Shown here: piece after piece, positions 40,589 to 49,313 of the stretch
Layout of the letters: every line of letters begins with the position of its first letter
How positions within the stretch are numbered: position 1 is the stretch's first letter
Program-made: the position numbers and the translations under genes
Notes under the pieces: model-generated
What the model was told of the DNA's origin: nothing
What the model saw: only the letters and a program-made list of their open reading frames with translations
Database searches by the model: none
From: Streptomyces sp. CG4
Lineage (GTDB): Bacteria; Actinomycetota; Actinomycetes; Streptomycetales; Streptomycetaceae
Reading direction: 5' to 3'
NCBI RefSeq assembly: GCF_041080655.1
Contig: NZ_CP163525.1
Location: forward strand, 3,100,001 to 3,164,000
DNA length: 64,000 bases

Positions 40589-41451
40589 TGCACCACCGGC
40601 GCCGGATCGCCCGGGCCCTCCCCCTCTCCCCCGCCGTCGTCCTCCTGCTGCTCCTCCTCGCCGGGCCGATCGCCTACTGCGTCTACATCGCCTTCACCGA
40701 CCTGCAGTTGACCGGGCAGGCGCACGCGTCGTTCGTCGGGTTCGCCAACTTCCGGCGCGCCTTTAAGGACCCGGAGTTCCGCAACGCCGTCTGGCTGACG
40801 CTGGTGTTCACCGTGCTGTCCTCGCTCGTCGGGCAGAACACCCTGGGGCTCGCCCTGGCCGCGCTGATGAAGCGGGCCTCGAAGCCGGTGCGCACGCTCA
40901 CCGGCGGGGTCGTCATCACGGCCTGGGTGCTGCCCGAGGTGGTGGCCGGGTTTCTGCTGTACGCGTTCTTCCGGCGGGAGGGGACCTTGAACGCCATCCT
41001 CGACTGGCTTCATCTCCCCCGCCAGAACTGGCTGTTCACCCTGCCCGTCCTCGCGGTGTCCTTCGCCAACGTCTGGCGCGGTACGGCGTTCTCGATGCTC
41101 GTCTACTCCGCCGCCCTCGACGAGATACCGGGCGAGATCACCGAGGCCGCCGAGGTGGACGGGGCCGGCGGGTGGCGGCGGATGTGGCACATCACGCTGC
41201 CGATGATCCGGCGGTCCATCGGCACCAACCTCATGCTCAACACCCTGCAAACGCTGTCCGTCTTCGGGCTGATCTGGGTGATGACCCGGGGCGGGCCCGG
41301 CAACAAGAGCCAGACGCTGCCGCTGTTCATGTACGAGCAGGCCTTCCAGAACAGCATGATCGGGTACGGCACCGCGGTCGCCCTGCTCCTGCTGCTCGTC
41401 GGGTCCCTGTTCTCGGTCGTGTATCTGCGGCTGCTGCGGACGGAGGTGTGA
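40588..41451 (+). CDS. Sugar ABC transporter permease (MalF type)
   Basis: 287 residues, six helices; the start overlaps the binding-protein stop (TGATG), or GTG 40585 one codon earlier. The EAA loop that docks the ATPase reads EITEAAEVDGAGGWRRMWHITLP. Carbohydrate uptake family 1 (CUT1). No ATPase gene is in the cluster; Streptomyces commonly share one MsiK-type ATPase among such importers. Confidence 0.92.
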   Translation: MHHRRRIARALPLSPAVVLLLLLLAGPIAYCVYIAFTDLQLTGQAHASFVGFANFRRAFKDPEFRNAVWLTLVFTVLSSLVGQNTLGLALAALMKRASKPVRTLTGGVVITAWVLPEVVAGFLLYAFFRREGTLNAILDWLHLPRQNWLFTLPVLAVSFANVWRGTAFSMLVYSAALDEIPGEITEAAEVDGAGGWRRMWHITLPMIRRSIGTNLMLNTLQTLSVFGLIWVMTRGGPGNKSQTLPLFMYEQAFQNSMIGYGTAVALLLLLVGSLFSVVYLRLLRTEV

Positions 41452-41458
41452 GACCGAG

Positions 41459-42286
41459 ATGCCCCGCAAGCGCGCCTCCCGCCGGCTCGCCGCCGACGTC
41501 TCCCTGCTGGTCGTGGCCGTCGCCTTCGCGCTGCCCCTGGCCTGGGTGGTGCTGTCCTCCGTGGATCCGCACGCCGGTCTGCGGGTCAGGGTCCCGGACG
41601 GCTTCACCCTGGGCAACTTCGACGCGATCCTGACCCCGGACATCACCTACACCCCGCTGCTCAACAGCCTGGTCCTGTGCGGCGGCGGCACCGCGCTGAC
41701 CGTCGTGTGCGCGGCCCTCGCCGCCTATCCCCTCTCCCGATTCCGGTCCCGGCTCAACCGGCCGTTCCTGCTGACGATCCTGTTCGCGACCAGCCTGCCG
41801 ATCACCGCGATCATGGTGCCGGTGTACGCGCTGTTCGTGCGGGTGAACCTGATCGACACCCTGCAGGGCACGGTCTTCTTCTTCGCCGCCTCCCAGCTCC
41901 CGTTCGCCATCTGGCTGATGAAGAACTTCATGGACGGGGTACCGAAGGAGCTGGAGGAGGCGGCCTGGACGGACGGGGCGTCCTCGCTGCAGTCCCTGGT
42001 CCGGATCGTGCTGCCGCTGATGGGGCCGGGTCTCGCCGTCGTCACCGTGTTCTCGTTCGTGATGATGTGGGGGAACTTCTTCGTCCCGTTCATGCTGCTG
42101 CTCAGCCCGGACCGGATGCCGGCCTCGGTCAGCATCAACGACTTCTTCGGCAACCGGGGCATGGTCGCCTACGGACAGCTGGCCGCGTTCTCCGTCATCT
42201 ATTCGACGCCGGTGATCCTTTTGTACGTTCTGGTGGCACGCAGACTGGGCGGCGGCTTCGCGCTGGGCGGCGCGGTGAAGGGGTAA
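41459..42286 (+). CDS. Sugar ABC transporter permease (MalG type)
   Basis: 275 residues, six helices, second half of the CUT1 membrane channel. EAA loop: ELEEAAWTDGASSLQSLVRIVLPLMGPG. Seven bases after the first permease stop. The cluster ends here with no ATPase and no glycoside hydrolase, so the transported sugar cannot be inferred from neighbours. Confidence 0.92.
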   Translation: MPRKRASRRLAADVSLLVVAVAFALPLAWVVLSSVDPHAGLRVRVPDGFTLGNFDAILTPDITYTPLLNSLVLCGGGTALTVVCAALAAYPLSRFRSRLNRPFLLTILFATSLPITAIMVPVYALFVRVNLIDTLQGTVFFFAASQLPFAIWLMKNFMDGVPKELEEAAWTDGASSLQSLVRIVLPLMGPGLAVVTVFSFVMMWGNFFVPFMLLLSPDRMPASVSINDFFGNRGMVAYGQLAAFSVIYSTPVILLYVLVARRLGGGFALGGAVKG

Positions 42287-42415
42287 CGTTGAGTAACCCC
42301 AGGTGACGGGCGTGACACCAAGTGCCATGACAAGGGGGGCGATCTAGACGTACGAATCTACGATGTGTGATCTCGTTCGAACGGACCGTAGTCAGCACGG
42401 GAGAGCACCCCTAGC

Positions 42416-43114
42416 TTGTGCGGGGTGCGCCAACCCTCAGCTCCTCCGTTCAACGCCGCGGCCGCCCGCAGGCTGCGTGCCGCGCTCGGCATGGGCCCCG
42501 AGCATGTCGCCTACGGCATGCGGGCCTCGTACGGCCTGCCCCATGTCACGCCCGATCTCGTCATCGCCTGGGAGCGCGGCCTCGCCGCCCCGAGCAGCCC
42601 CGAACTCACCGCCCTCGCAGGGGTGTTGTGGTGTTCCGCGGGGGATCTCATCGGCCGGCCCCGGACCCTGCGCGAGCATCGCATCGCGCGCGGGATCGCG
42701 CCGGAGGACGTGGCCCGGACCATCGGCACGGACCTCCCGGCGTATCTGCGGATGGAGGAGAGCGGAGCCTGGCGCGGCAACGAGCGGCAGTCGGCCGCGC
42801 TGGCGGAGCTGCTGCAGCTGGCGCTGCCCGACTTCGTGACCGTCACCGGGCGCGAGGCCAAGCTCGCCGAGCTGCTGCACAGCGCGGTGACCACCCGCTG
42901 GCAGGCCTATGTGCGTCCGGTGGCGAAGCTGGCGCCCGTGGACCGCGGTGTTCTGGAAGAGGTGCTGCTGGAACTGCACCAGGACTATCAGGGGCACATG
43001 GCCGCCACCCTCAGCTGGGGTGGCGGCAGCAAGGAGTCCGGCGAGCCCGGCGAGGAGTTCCTCGACCGGATCGTGGAGAACTTCTGGACGGCGGTCGAGA
43101 ACAGGACCGCCTGA
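42416..43114 (+). CDS. Helix-turn-helix (XRE-type) DNA-binding protein
   Basis: 232 residues. Two XRE-like helix-turn-helix segments can be discerned: FNAAAARRLRAALGMGPEHVAYGMRA...VIAWERG (about 12-55) and LREHRIARGIAPEDVARTIGTDLPAYLRMEE (about 84-115), followed by a helical C-terminal domain with no known motif. TTG 42416 with GGGAGAG about ten bases upstream is the most likely start; GTG 42425 is possible. Stands alone after the sugar importer and converges with pfkA, with six bases between stops. Target genes unknown. Confidence 0.75.
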   Translation: MCGVRQPSAPPFNAAAARRLRAALGMGPEHVAYGMRASYGLPHVTPDLVIAWERGLAAPSSPELTALAGVLWCSAGDLIGRPRTLREHRIARGIAPEDVARTIGTDLPAYLRMEESGAWRGNERQSAALAELLQLALPDFVTVTGREAKLAELLHSAVTTRWQAYVRPVAKLAPVDRGVLEEVLLELHQDYQGHMAATLSWGGGSKESGEPGEEFLDRIVENFWTAVENRTA

Positions 43115-43120
43115 AGTCCC

Positions 43121-44146
43121 CTAGAAGACCGACTCCGCCTCGTCCATGCGGTCCTTCGGCACCGTCTTCAGCTCGGTGACCGCCTCCGCGAGCGGCACCA
43201 TCACGACGTCGGTGCCGCGCAGCGCGGTCATCCGGCCGAACTCGCCGCGGTGCGCGGCCTCGACGGCGTGCCAGCCGAAGCGGGTGGCGAGGACGCGGTC
43301 GTAGGCGGTCGGGACGCCGCCGCGCTGGACGTGGCCGAGGATGACCGGCTTGGACTCCTTGCCGAGGCGTCGCTCCAGCTCGAACGCGAGCGCCGTACCG
43401 ATGCCCTGGAAGCGCTCGTGGCCGTACTGGTCGATCTCGCCCTTGCCGTAGTCCATGGTGCCCTCGACGGGGTGGGCGCCCTCGGCGACGCAGATGACGG
43501 CGAACTTCTTGCCGCGGGAGAAGCGCTCCTCGACCATCTTGACCAGGTGCGCGGGGTCGAAGGGCCGCTCGGGCAGGCAGATGCCGTGGGCGCCGGCGGC
43601 CATGCCGGACTCCAGGGCGATCCAGCCGGCGTGCCGGCCCATGACCTCGACGACCATCACCCGTTGGTGGGACTCGGCGGTGGTCTTCAGGCGGTCCATC
43701 GCCTCGGTGGCGACGCCGACCGCGGTGTCGAAACCGAAGGTGCGGTCGGTGGAGGAGATGTCGTTGTCGATGGTCTTGGGGACGCCGACGACCGGGAGGC
43801 CCGCGTCGGAGAGCATCCGGGCCGCGGTCAGGGTGCCCTCGCCGCCGATCGGGATCAGCGCGTCGATGCCGAACTCCTCGACCATGTCGGCGGCGCCCTC
43901 GCAGGCCTCGCGCAGCCGGTCGCGCTCCAGCCGGGAGGAGCCGAGGATGGTGCCGCCGCGGGCCAGGATGCCGCTGACGCCGTCCAGGTCGAGGGAGCGG
44001 TAGTGACGGTCGAGCAGACCCCGGTAGCCGTCCTCGAAGCCGATGACCTCGTCGCCGTACTGCGCCACCGCCCGGTGCACGACCGACCGGATCACGGCGT
44101 TCAGGCCGGGGCAGTCGCCGCCTGCGGTGAGAACTCCGATGCGCAT
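43121..44146 (-). CDS. pfkA: ATP-dependent 6-phosphofructokinase
   Basis: 341 residues. Catalyses fructose-6-phosphate to fructose-1,6-bisphosphate. Motifs: GGDCPGLNAVIR at the N-terminus, the phosphate-donor loop G101-G-E-G104-T, and PKTIDNDI with Lys124 and the catalytic Asp. Gly104 indicates ATP rather than pyrophosphate use, although Lys124 is the residue found in pyrophosphate enzymes; this mixed signature is known for actinomycete PFKs of group III. ATG 44146 with AGGAGA nine bases upstream. Divergent from pta with 238 bases between. Confidence 0.94.
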   Translation of the reverse strand: MRIGVLTAGGDCPGLNAVIRSVVHRAVAQYGDEVIGFEDGYRGLLDRHYRSLDLDGVSGILARGGTILGSSRLERDRLREACEGAADMVEEFGIDALIPIGGEGTLTAARMLSDAGLPVVGVPKTIDNDISSTDRTFGFDTAVGVATEAMDRLKTTAESHQRVMVVEVMGRHAGWIALESGMAAGAHGICLPERPFDPAHLVKMVEERFSRGKKFAVICVAEGAHPVEGTMDYGKGEIDQYGHERFQGIGTALAFELERRLGKESKPVILGHVQRGGVPTAYDRVLATRFGWHAVEAAHRGEFGRMTALRGTDVVMVPLAEAVTELKTVPKDRMDEAESVF

Positions 44147-44327
44147 CGTGCTGTGTCTCCTGCTCGCTGTCGGTGCCGGTGAGCCAGTGTCGATTGTTCC
44201 ACGTCCGCCGGGACCGTGAGCCACTTGACGGGCGCCTTATCCGGCGGCAGGGGTATTGTCAAGAGGGTTCAGCTCACCTTGGTGGGCGATTTTTATGCCG
44301 AAGACGCGACCTTCTATCCGGTACGCA

Positions 44328-44361
44328 GACATACACCGACATACAGACATACAAGACATAT
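44328..44361 (+). repeat. Four direct GACATA(C/T) repeats before pta
   Basis: GACATAC at 44328-44334, 44338-44344 and 44346-44352, GACATAT at 44355-44361 (steps of 10, 8 and 9 bases). An AT-rich island in GC-rich DNA ending 23 bases before the pta GTG. About one helical turn between units fits a direct-repeat binding regulator; slippage-derived sequence is the alternative. Confidence 0.7.
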
Positions 44362-44384
44362 GGCATGAGGAACGGAGTCGACGC

Positions 44385-46460
44385 GTGACGCGCAGCGTGT
44401 ACGTGACCGGGATCGAGCGCGGTGACGGCCGCCAGGTCGTGGAGCTGGGAGTCATGGAGCTGCTGACCCGGCAGGTCGACCGGGTGGGCGTCTTCCGTCC
44501 GCTCGTGCACGACGGCCCCGATCGCCTGTTCGAGCTGCTGCGGTCGCGCTACCGCCTCGCGCAGGACCCGGCGACGGTCTACGGCATGGACTACCACGAG
44601 GCCTCCGCGCTCCAGGCCGAGCAGGGCACCGACGAGCTGGTCTCGGCGCTGGTCGACCGCTTCCACCTGGTGGCGCGCGACTACGACGTCGTCCTCGTCC
44701 TCGGCACCGACTTCGCCGACACCCAGGTACCGGACGAGCTGTCCCTGAACGCCCGCCTCGCCAACGAGTTCGGCGCCTCCGTGATCCCGGTGGTCGGCGG
44801 CCGCAAGCAGTCCGCCGAGTCCGTGCTGGCGGAGACCCGCAACGCCTACCGCGCCTACGACGGCCTCGGCTGCGACGTCCTCGCCATGGTCGCCAACCGG
44901 GTGGCCCGCGAGGACCGCGACGAGATCGCCGAGCGGCTCGCCACCCGGCTGCCGGTGCCCTGCTACGTCGTCCCCGACGAGCCCGCGCTGTCCGCGCCGA
45001 CCGTCAGCCAGATCGCCCACGCCCTCGACGCCAAGGTGCTGCTCGGCGACGACTCGGGCCTCGCCCGGGACGCGCTGGACTTCGTCTTCGGCGGCGCGAT
45101 GCTGCCGAACCTGCTCGCCGCCCTGACCCCGGGCTGTCTGGTCGTCACCCCGGGCGACCGCGCCGACCTGGTCGTCGGCTCGCTGGCCGCGCACAGCGCC
45201 GGCACCCCGCCGATAGCCGGCGTGCTCCTCACCCTGAACGAGGTGCCGAGCGAGGAGATCCTCACCCTCGCGGCCCGGCTCGCCCCGGGCACCCCGGTCC
45301 TGTCCGTGACCGGCAACAGCTTCCCCACCGCCGAGCAGCTGTTCTCGCTGGAGGGGAAGATGACCGCGGCCACCCCGCGCAAGGCGGAGACCGCGCTCGG
45401 CCTGTTCGAGCGGTACGCCGACACCGGCGACCTGGCCCGCCGGGTCTCGGCGCCGAGCAGCGACCGGGTCACCCCGATGATGTTCGAGCACAAGCTCCTG
45501 GAACAGGCCCGCTCCGACAAGCGACGCGTCGTCCTCCCCGAGGGCACCGAGGCGCGGGTGCTGCACGCGGCCGAGGTGCTGCTGCGCCGGGGCGTCTGCG
45601 ATCTGACCCTGCTCGGGCCCGAGGACCAGATCCGCAAGAAGGCCGCCGACCTCGGCATCGACCTCGGCGACACCCAGCTGATCGACCCGGCCGGCTCCGA
45701 ACTGCGCGACTCCTTCGCCGAGAAGTACGCGGCGCTGCGCGCCCACAAGGGCGTCACGGTCGAACTCGCCTACGACGTCGTCTCGGACGTCAACTACTTC
45801 GGCACCCTGATGGTCCAGGAGGGCCTGGCCGACGGCATGGTCTCCGGCTCGGTGCACTCCACCGCGGCCACCATCCGCCCCGCCTTCGAGATCATCAAGA
45901 CCAGGCCGGATTCGTCCATCGTCTCGTCCGTCTTCTTCATGTGCCTCGCCGACAAGGTGCTGGTGTACGGCGACTGCGCGGTCAACCCGGACCCGAACGC
46001 CGAGCAGCTCGCGGACATCGCCATCCAATCGGCGGTCACGGCCGCCCGGTTCGGGGTGGAGCCGCGGATCGCGATGCTGTCGTACTCCACCGGTACGTCC
46101 GGCTTCGGCGCCGATGTCGAGAAGGTGCGCGAGGCCACCGAGCTGGCGCGCTCACGCCGGCCGGACCTGAAGATCGAGGGGCCGATCCAGTACGACGCGG
46201 CCGTGGAGCCGTCGGTCGCGGCCACCAAGCTGCCGGACTCGGATGTCGCCGGGCAGGCAACGGTGCTGATCTTCCCGGACCTCAACACAGGCAACAACAC
46301 GTACAAGGCCGTGCAGCGCTCGGCCGGCGCGATCGCCGTCGGACCGGTCCTGCAGGGTCTGCGCAAGCCCGTCAACGACCTGTCCCGCGGCGCCCTCGTC
46401 CAGGACATCGTCAACACCGTCGCCATCACGGCGATCCAGGCCCAGACGCCCGCCAACTGA
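44385..46460 (+). CDS. pta: Phosphate acetyltransferase (long form)
   Basis: 691 residues. Interconverts acetyl-CoA and acetyl phosphate. Long Pta architecture: N-terminal BioD-like domain (about 1-190) in which the P-loop is not conserved, DRTGG regulatory domain (about 205-320, HALDAKVLLGDDSGLARD...TPGDRADLVVG) and C-terminal PTA_PTB catalytic domain (about 370-690, MVSGSVHSTAATIRPAF, MLSYSTGTSG, FPDLNTGNNTYKAVQR). GTG 44385 with GGAG seven bases upstream. Followed by ackA after 34 bases: an operon for acetate overflow/activation. Confidence 0.95.
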   Translation: MTRSVYVTGIERGDGRQVVELGVMELLTRQVDRVGVFRPLVHDGPDRLFELLRSRYRLAQDPATVYGMDYHEASALQAEQGTDELVSALVDRFHLVARDYDVVLVLGTDFADTQVPDELSLNARLANEFGASVIPVVGGRKQSAESVLAETRNAYRAYDGLGCDVLAMVANRVAREDRDEIAERLATRLPVPCYVVPDEPALSAPTVSQIAHALDAKVLLGDDSGLARDALDFVFGGAMLPNLLAALTPGCLVVTPGDRADLVVGSLAAHSAGTPPIAGVLLTLNEVPSEEILTLAARLAPGTPVLSVTGNSFPTAEQLFSLEGKMTAATPRKAETALGLFERYADTGDLARRVSAPSSDRVTPMMFEHKLLEQARSDKRRVVLPEGTEARVLHAAEVLLRRGVCDLTLLGPEDQIRKKAADLGIDLGDTQLIDPAGSELRDSFAEKYAALRAHKGVTVELAYDVVSDVNYFGTLMVQEGLADGMVSGSVHSTAATIRPAFEIIKTRPDSSIVSSVFFMCLADKVLVYGDCAVNPDPNAEQLADIAIQSAVTAARFGVEPRIAMLSYSTGTSGFGADVEKVREATELARSRRPDLKIEGPIQYDAAVEPSVAATKLPDSDVAGQATVLIFPDLNTGNNTYKAVQRSAGAIAVGPVLQGLRKPVNDLSRGALVQDIVNTVAITAIQAQTPAN

Positions 46461-46494
46461 CCACCAACTGACCACAGAGAGCAACCGAATCACC

Positions 46495-47703
46495 GTGACC
46501 GCCACCCGCGTCCTCGTCCTCAACTCCGGCTCCTCGTCGGTGAAGTACCAGCTCCTCGACATGCGCGACGCCGACCGGCTCGCCGTCGGCCTGGTGGAGC
46601 GCATCGGCGAGCAGACCTCCCGGCTCAAGCACACCTGTCTCAGCACCGGCGAGACCCGTGAGCACACCGGGCCCATCGCCGACCACGACGCCGCGCTCAA
46701 GGCGGTCGCCGAGGAGCTGACCCGGGACGGCCTCGGCCTCGACTCGCCGGAACTGGCCGCGATCGGGCACCGGGTGGTGCACGGCGGCCTGTTCTTCACC
46801 GAGCCGACCGTCATCGACGACGAGGTGCTCGCCGAGATCGAGCGGCTGATCCCGGTCGCCCCGCTGCACAACCCGGCCAACCTCACCGGCATCCGCACCG
46901 CCCAGGCGCTCCGCCCCGACCTGCCCCAGGTCGCCGTCTTCGACACCGCGTTCCACACGACGATGCCGGAGTCCGCGGCGCGCTACGCGATCGACCCGAA
47001 GATCGCCGACCGCCACCGCATCCGCCGCTACGGCTTCCACGGCACCTCGCACGCGTACGTCTCCCGTCAGACCGCGCGGCTGCTGGGCAAGGACCCGTCC
47101 GAGGTCAACGTGATCGTGCTGCACCTGGGCAACGGCGCCTCCGCGTCCGCGGTCGAGAAGGGCCGGTGCGTGGACACCTCCATGGGGCTGACGCCGCTGG
47201 AGGGGCTCGTCATGGGAACGCGCTCCGGTGATCTGGATCCCGCCGTCATCTTCCATTTGGCGCGGGTTGGGGATATGTCCATGGACGAGATCGACACTCT
47301 TCTCAACAAGAGGAGCGGCCTGTTCGGTCTGTGCGGGGACAACGACATGCGGGAGATTCGCCGCCGGATCGACGAGGGGGACGAAGAGGCCGCTCTCGCG
47401 TTCGACATTTACATTCACCGGCTCAAGAAGTACATCGGCGCCTATTACGCCGTCCTCGGCACGGTGGACGCGGTGGCGTTCACCGCCGGGGTCGGCGAGA
47501 ACGCGGCGCCGGTGCGCGAGGCCGCGATCGCGGGCCTGGAGGGGCTGGGCCTGGCGGTCGAGCCGGAGCTGAACGCGGTGCGAGCGGACGAGGCCAGGCT
47601 GATCTCTCCGCGGGACGCGCGTGTCGCCGTCGCCGTGGTGCCGACGGATGAAGAACTGGAGATCGCGACCCAGACCTACGCACTGGTCGGAAAGAACAAC
47701 TGA
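46495..47703 (+). CDS. ackA: Acetate kinase
   Basis: 402 residues. Acetyl phosphate + ADP to acetate + ATP. ASKHA-fold motifs: VLVLNSGSSSVKYQLLD, GHRVVHGG, DTAFHTTMP, RRYGFHGTSH, HLGNGASASAV and FTAGVGENA. GTG start after GAGAGCAACCG. Third-position bias drops noticeably over about 47200-47440 (codons such as CAT, TTG, GTT, GAT, ACT, CTT, AGG), unlike the flanking parts. Second gene of pta-ackA; pyk follows after 84 bases with its own promoter-like sequence. Confidence 0.96.
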   Translation: MTATRVLVLNSGSSSVKYQLLDMRDADRLAVGLVERIGEQTSRLKHTCLSTGETREHTGPIADHDAALKAVAEELTRDGLGLDSPELAAIGHRVVHGGLFFTEPTVIDDEVLAEIERLIPVAPLHNPANLTGIRTAQALRPDLPQVAVFDTAFHTTMPESAARYAIDPKIADRHRIRRYGFHGTSHAYVSRQTARLLGKDPSEVNVIVLHLGNGASASAVEKGRCVDTSMGLTPLEGLVMGTRSGDLDPAVIFHLARVGDMSMDEIDTLLNKRSGLFGLCGDNDMREIRRRIDEGDEEAALAFDIYIHRLKKYIGAYYAVLGTVDAVAFTAGVGENAAPVREAAIAGLEGLGLAVEPELNAVRADEARLISPRDARVAVAVVPTDEELEIATQTYALVGKNN

Positions 47704-47746
47704 ATAGCACCTGAGCGGTGTGCCACTCATTTGTATCTTCCGCCAG

Positions 47747-47781
47747 ACGGAATATTCCGTAGCGAAACAAACCGATAGGAT
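47747..47781 (+). promoter_or_regulatory. Palindrome and -10 box before pyk
   Basis: Perfect 14-base palindrome ACGGAATATTCCGT (47747-47760), followed by TAGGAT (47776-47781) seven bases before the pyk ATG. If TAGGAT is the -10, the transcript is leaderless and the palindrome covers the -35. If AGGA is the ribosome binding site, the promoter lies further upstream. Both are open. Confidence 0.55.
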
Positions 47782-47787
47782 CGCCCC

Positions 47788-49215
47788 ATGCGCCGTTCGA
47801 AAATCGTCTGTACTCTCGGCCCCGCGGTCGACTCCCACGAGATGCTCGTCTCGATGATCGAGGCCGGCATGAATGTGGCCCGGTTCAACTTCAGCCACGG
47901 CACCCACGCCGAGCACCAGGCGCGGTACGACCGCGTCCGGGCCGCGGCCAAGGAGACCGGCCGGGCCATCGGTGTCCTCGCCGACCTGCAGGGCCCGAAG
48001 ATCCGTCTGGAGACCTTCGCCGAGGGGCCGGTGGAGCTCGAGCGCGGTGACGAGTTCGTCATCACGACCGAGGACGTCCCGGGCGACAAGCACATCTGCG
48101 GTACGACGTACAAGGGGCTGCCGGGCGACGTCTCGCGCGGCGACCAGGTCCTGATCAACGACGGCAACGTCGAACTGAAGGTCCTGGACGTCGAGGGCCC
48201 CCGGGTCAAGACGATCGTCATCGAGGGCGGTGTCGTCTCCGACCACAAGGGCATCAACCTGCCCGGCGCGGCCGTCAACGTGCCCGCGCTGAGCGAGAAG
48301 GACGTCGAGGACCTGCGCTTCGCCCTCCGCATGGGCTGCGACATGGTCGCGCTGTCCTTCGTCCGGGACGCCAAGGACGTCCAGGACGTGCACCGCGTCA
48401 TGGACGAGGAGGGCCGCCGGGTCCCGGTCATCGCCAAGGTGGAGAAGCCGCAGGCGGTGCAGAACATGGAGGACGTCGTCGCGGCCTTCGACGCCGTGAT
48501 GGTGGCCCGTGGCGACCTGGCCGTCGAGTACCCGCTCGAGAAGGTCCCCATGGTGCAGAAGCGCCTGATCGAGCTGTGCCGGCGCAACGCCAAGCCGGTG
48601 ATCGTGGCGACCCAGATGATGGAGTCGATGATCACCAACTCCCGCCCGACCCGCGCCGAGGCCTCCGACGTGGCCAACGCGATCCTGGACGGCGCCGACG
48701 CGGTCATGCTGAGCGCCGAGTCGTCGGTGGGCGCCTACCCGGTCGAGACGGTCAAGACCATGTCGAAGATCGTCCAGGCGGCCGAGGGGGAGCTGCTCTC
48801 CAAGGGCCTGCAGCCGCTGGTGCCGGGCAAGAAGCCGCGCACACAGGGTGGTTCGGTGGCCCGCGCGGCCTGCGAGATCGCCGACTTCCTCGGCGGCCGG
48901 GGCCTGATCGCCTTCACCAAGTCCGGTGACACCGCGCGCCGGCTCTCCCGCTACCGCGCGACCCAGCCGATCATCGCGTTCACCACGGACGAGGCCACCC
49001 GCAACCAGCTCACCCTGAGCTGGGGCGTGGAGTCGCACGTCGTGCCGTTCGTGAACACCACGGACGAGATGGTCGACCTGGTGGACCAGGAGGTCGCCAA
49101 GCTGGGCCGCTTCGACGCGGGCGACACGGTCATCATCACCGCCGGCTCGCCCCCCGGCGTCCCCGGCACCACCAACATGCTCCGCGTCCACCACCTGGGC
49201 GCGCAGGCCAACTGA
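47788..49215 (+). CDS. pyk: Pyruvate kinase
   Basis: 475 residues. Phosphoenolpyruvate + ADP to pyruvate + ATP. Landmarks: MRRSKIVCTLGPAVDSHEML, ARFNFSHGTH, LADLQGPKIRL, VIAKVEKPQAV (catalytic Lys region), MVARGDLAVEYPLEKVP (metal site), IVATQMMESMITNSRPTRAE, and the C-terminal regulatory domain ending AGSPPGVPGTTNMLRVHHLG. Directly downstream of ackA, so glycolytic exit and acetate metabolism genes are co-located. Followed by a strong terminator. Confidence 0.96.
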   Translation: MRRSKIVCTLGPAVDSHEMLVSMIEAGMNVARFNFSHGTHAEHQARYDRVRAAAKETGRAIGVLADLQGPKIRLETFAEGPVELERGDEFVITTEDVPGDKHICGTTYKGLPGDVSRGDQVLINDGNVELKVLDVEGPRVKTIVIEGGVVSDHKGINLPGAAVNVPALSEKDVEDLRFALRMGCDMVALSFVRDAKDVQDVHRVMDEEGRRVPVIAKVEKPQAVQNMEDVVAAFDAVMVARGDLAVEYPLEKVPMVQKRLIELCRRNAKPVIVATQMMESMITNSRPTRAEASDVANAILDGADAVMLSAESSVGAYPVETVKTMSKIVQAAEGELLSKGLQPLVPGKKPRTQGGSVARAACEIADFLGGRGLIAFTKSGDTARRLSRYRATQPIIAFTTDEATRNQLTLSWGVESHVVPFVNTTDEMVDLVDQEVAKLGRFDAGDTVIITAGSPPGVPGTTNMLRVHHLGAQAN

Positions 49216-49241
49216 CAAGCCCCACAAGGGCCTTGAACGGC

Positions 49242-49278
49242 GCTGAGGGCGCCCCCTGGAGCAGGGGGCGCCCTCAGC
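49242..49278 (+). terminator. Terminator after pyk
   Basis: Perfect 16-bp stem (49242-49257 with 49263-49278, GCTGAGGGCGCCCCCT) with a 5-base loop, 27 bases after the stop. It lies between converging genes and can act both ways. Confidence 0.85.
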
Positions 49279-49313
49279 TGTGTTGCGGCTCCCGAACGGG
49301 CTTGCGGGACCGG

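Noticed and set aside
44225..44259. TTGACG and TATTGT as a promoter for pta
   Set aside because: The spacing is 23 bases, too long for a sigma-70 type promoter.
44260..44300. Hairpin with T-run (GCTCACC...GGTGGGC then TTTTT) before pta, considered as terminator
   Set aside because: The loop would be only two bases; with a realistic loop the stem has five pairs, too weak to call.
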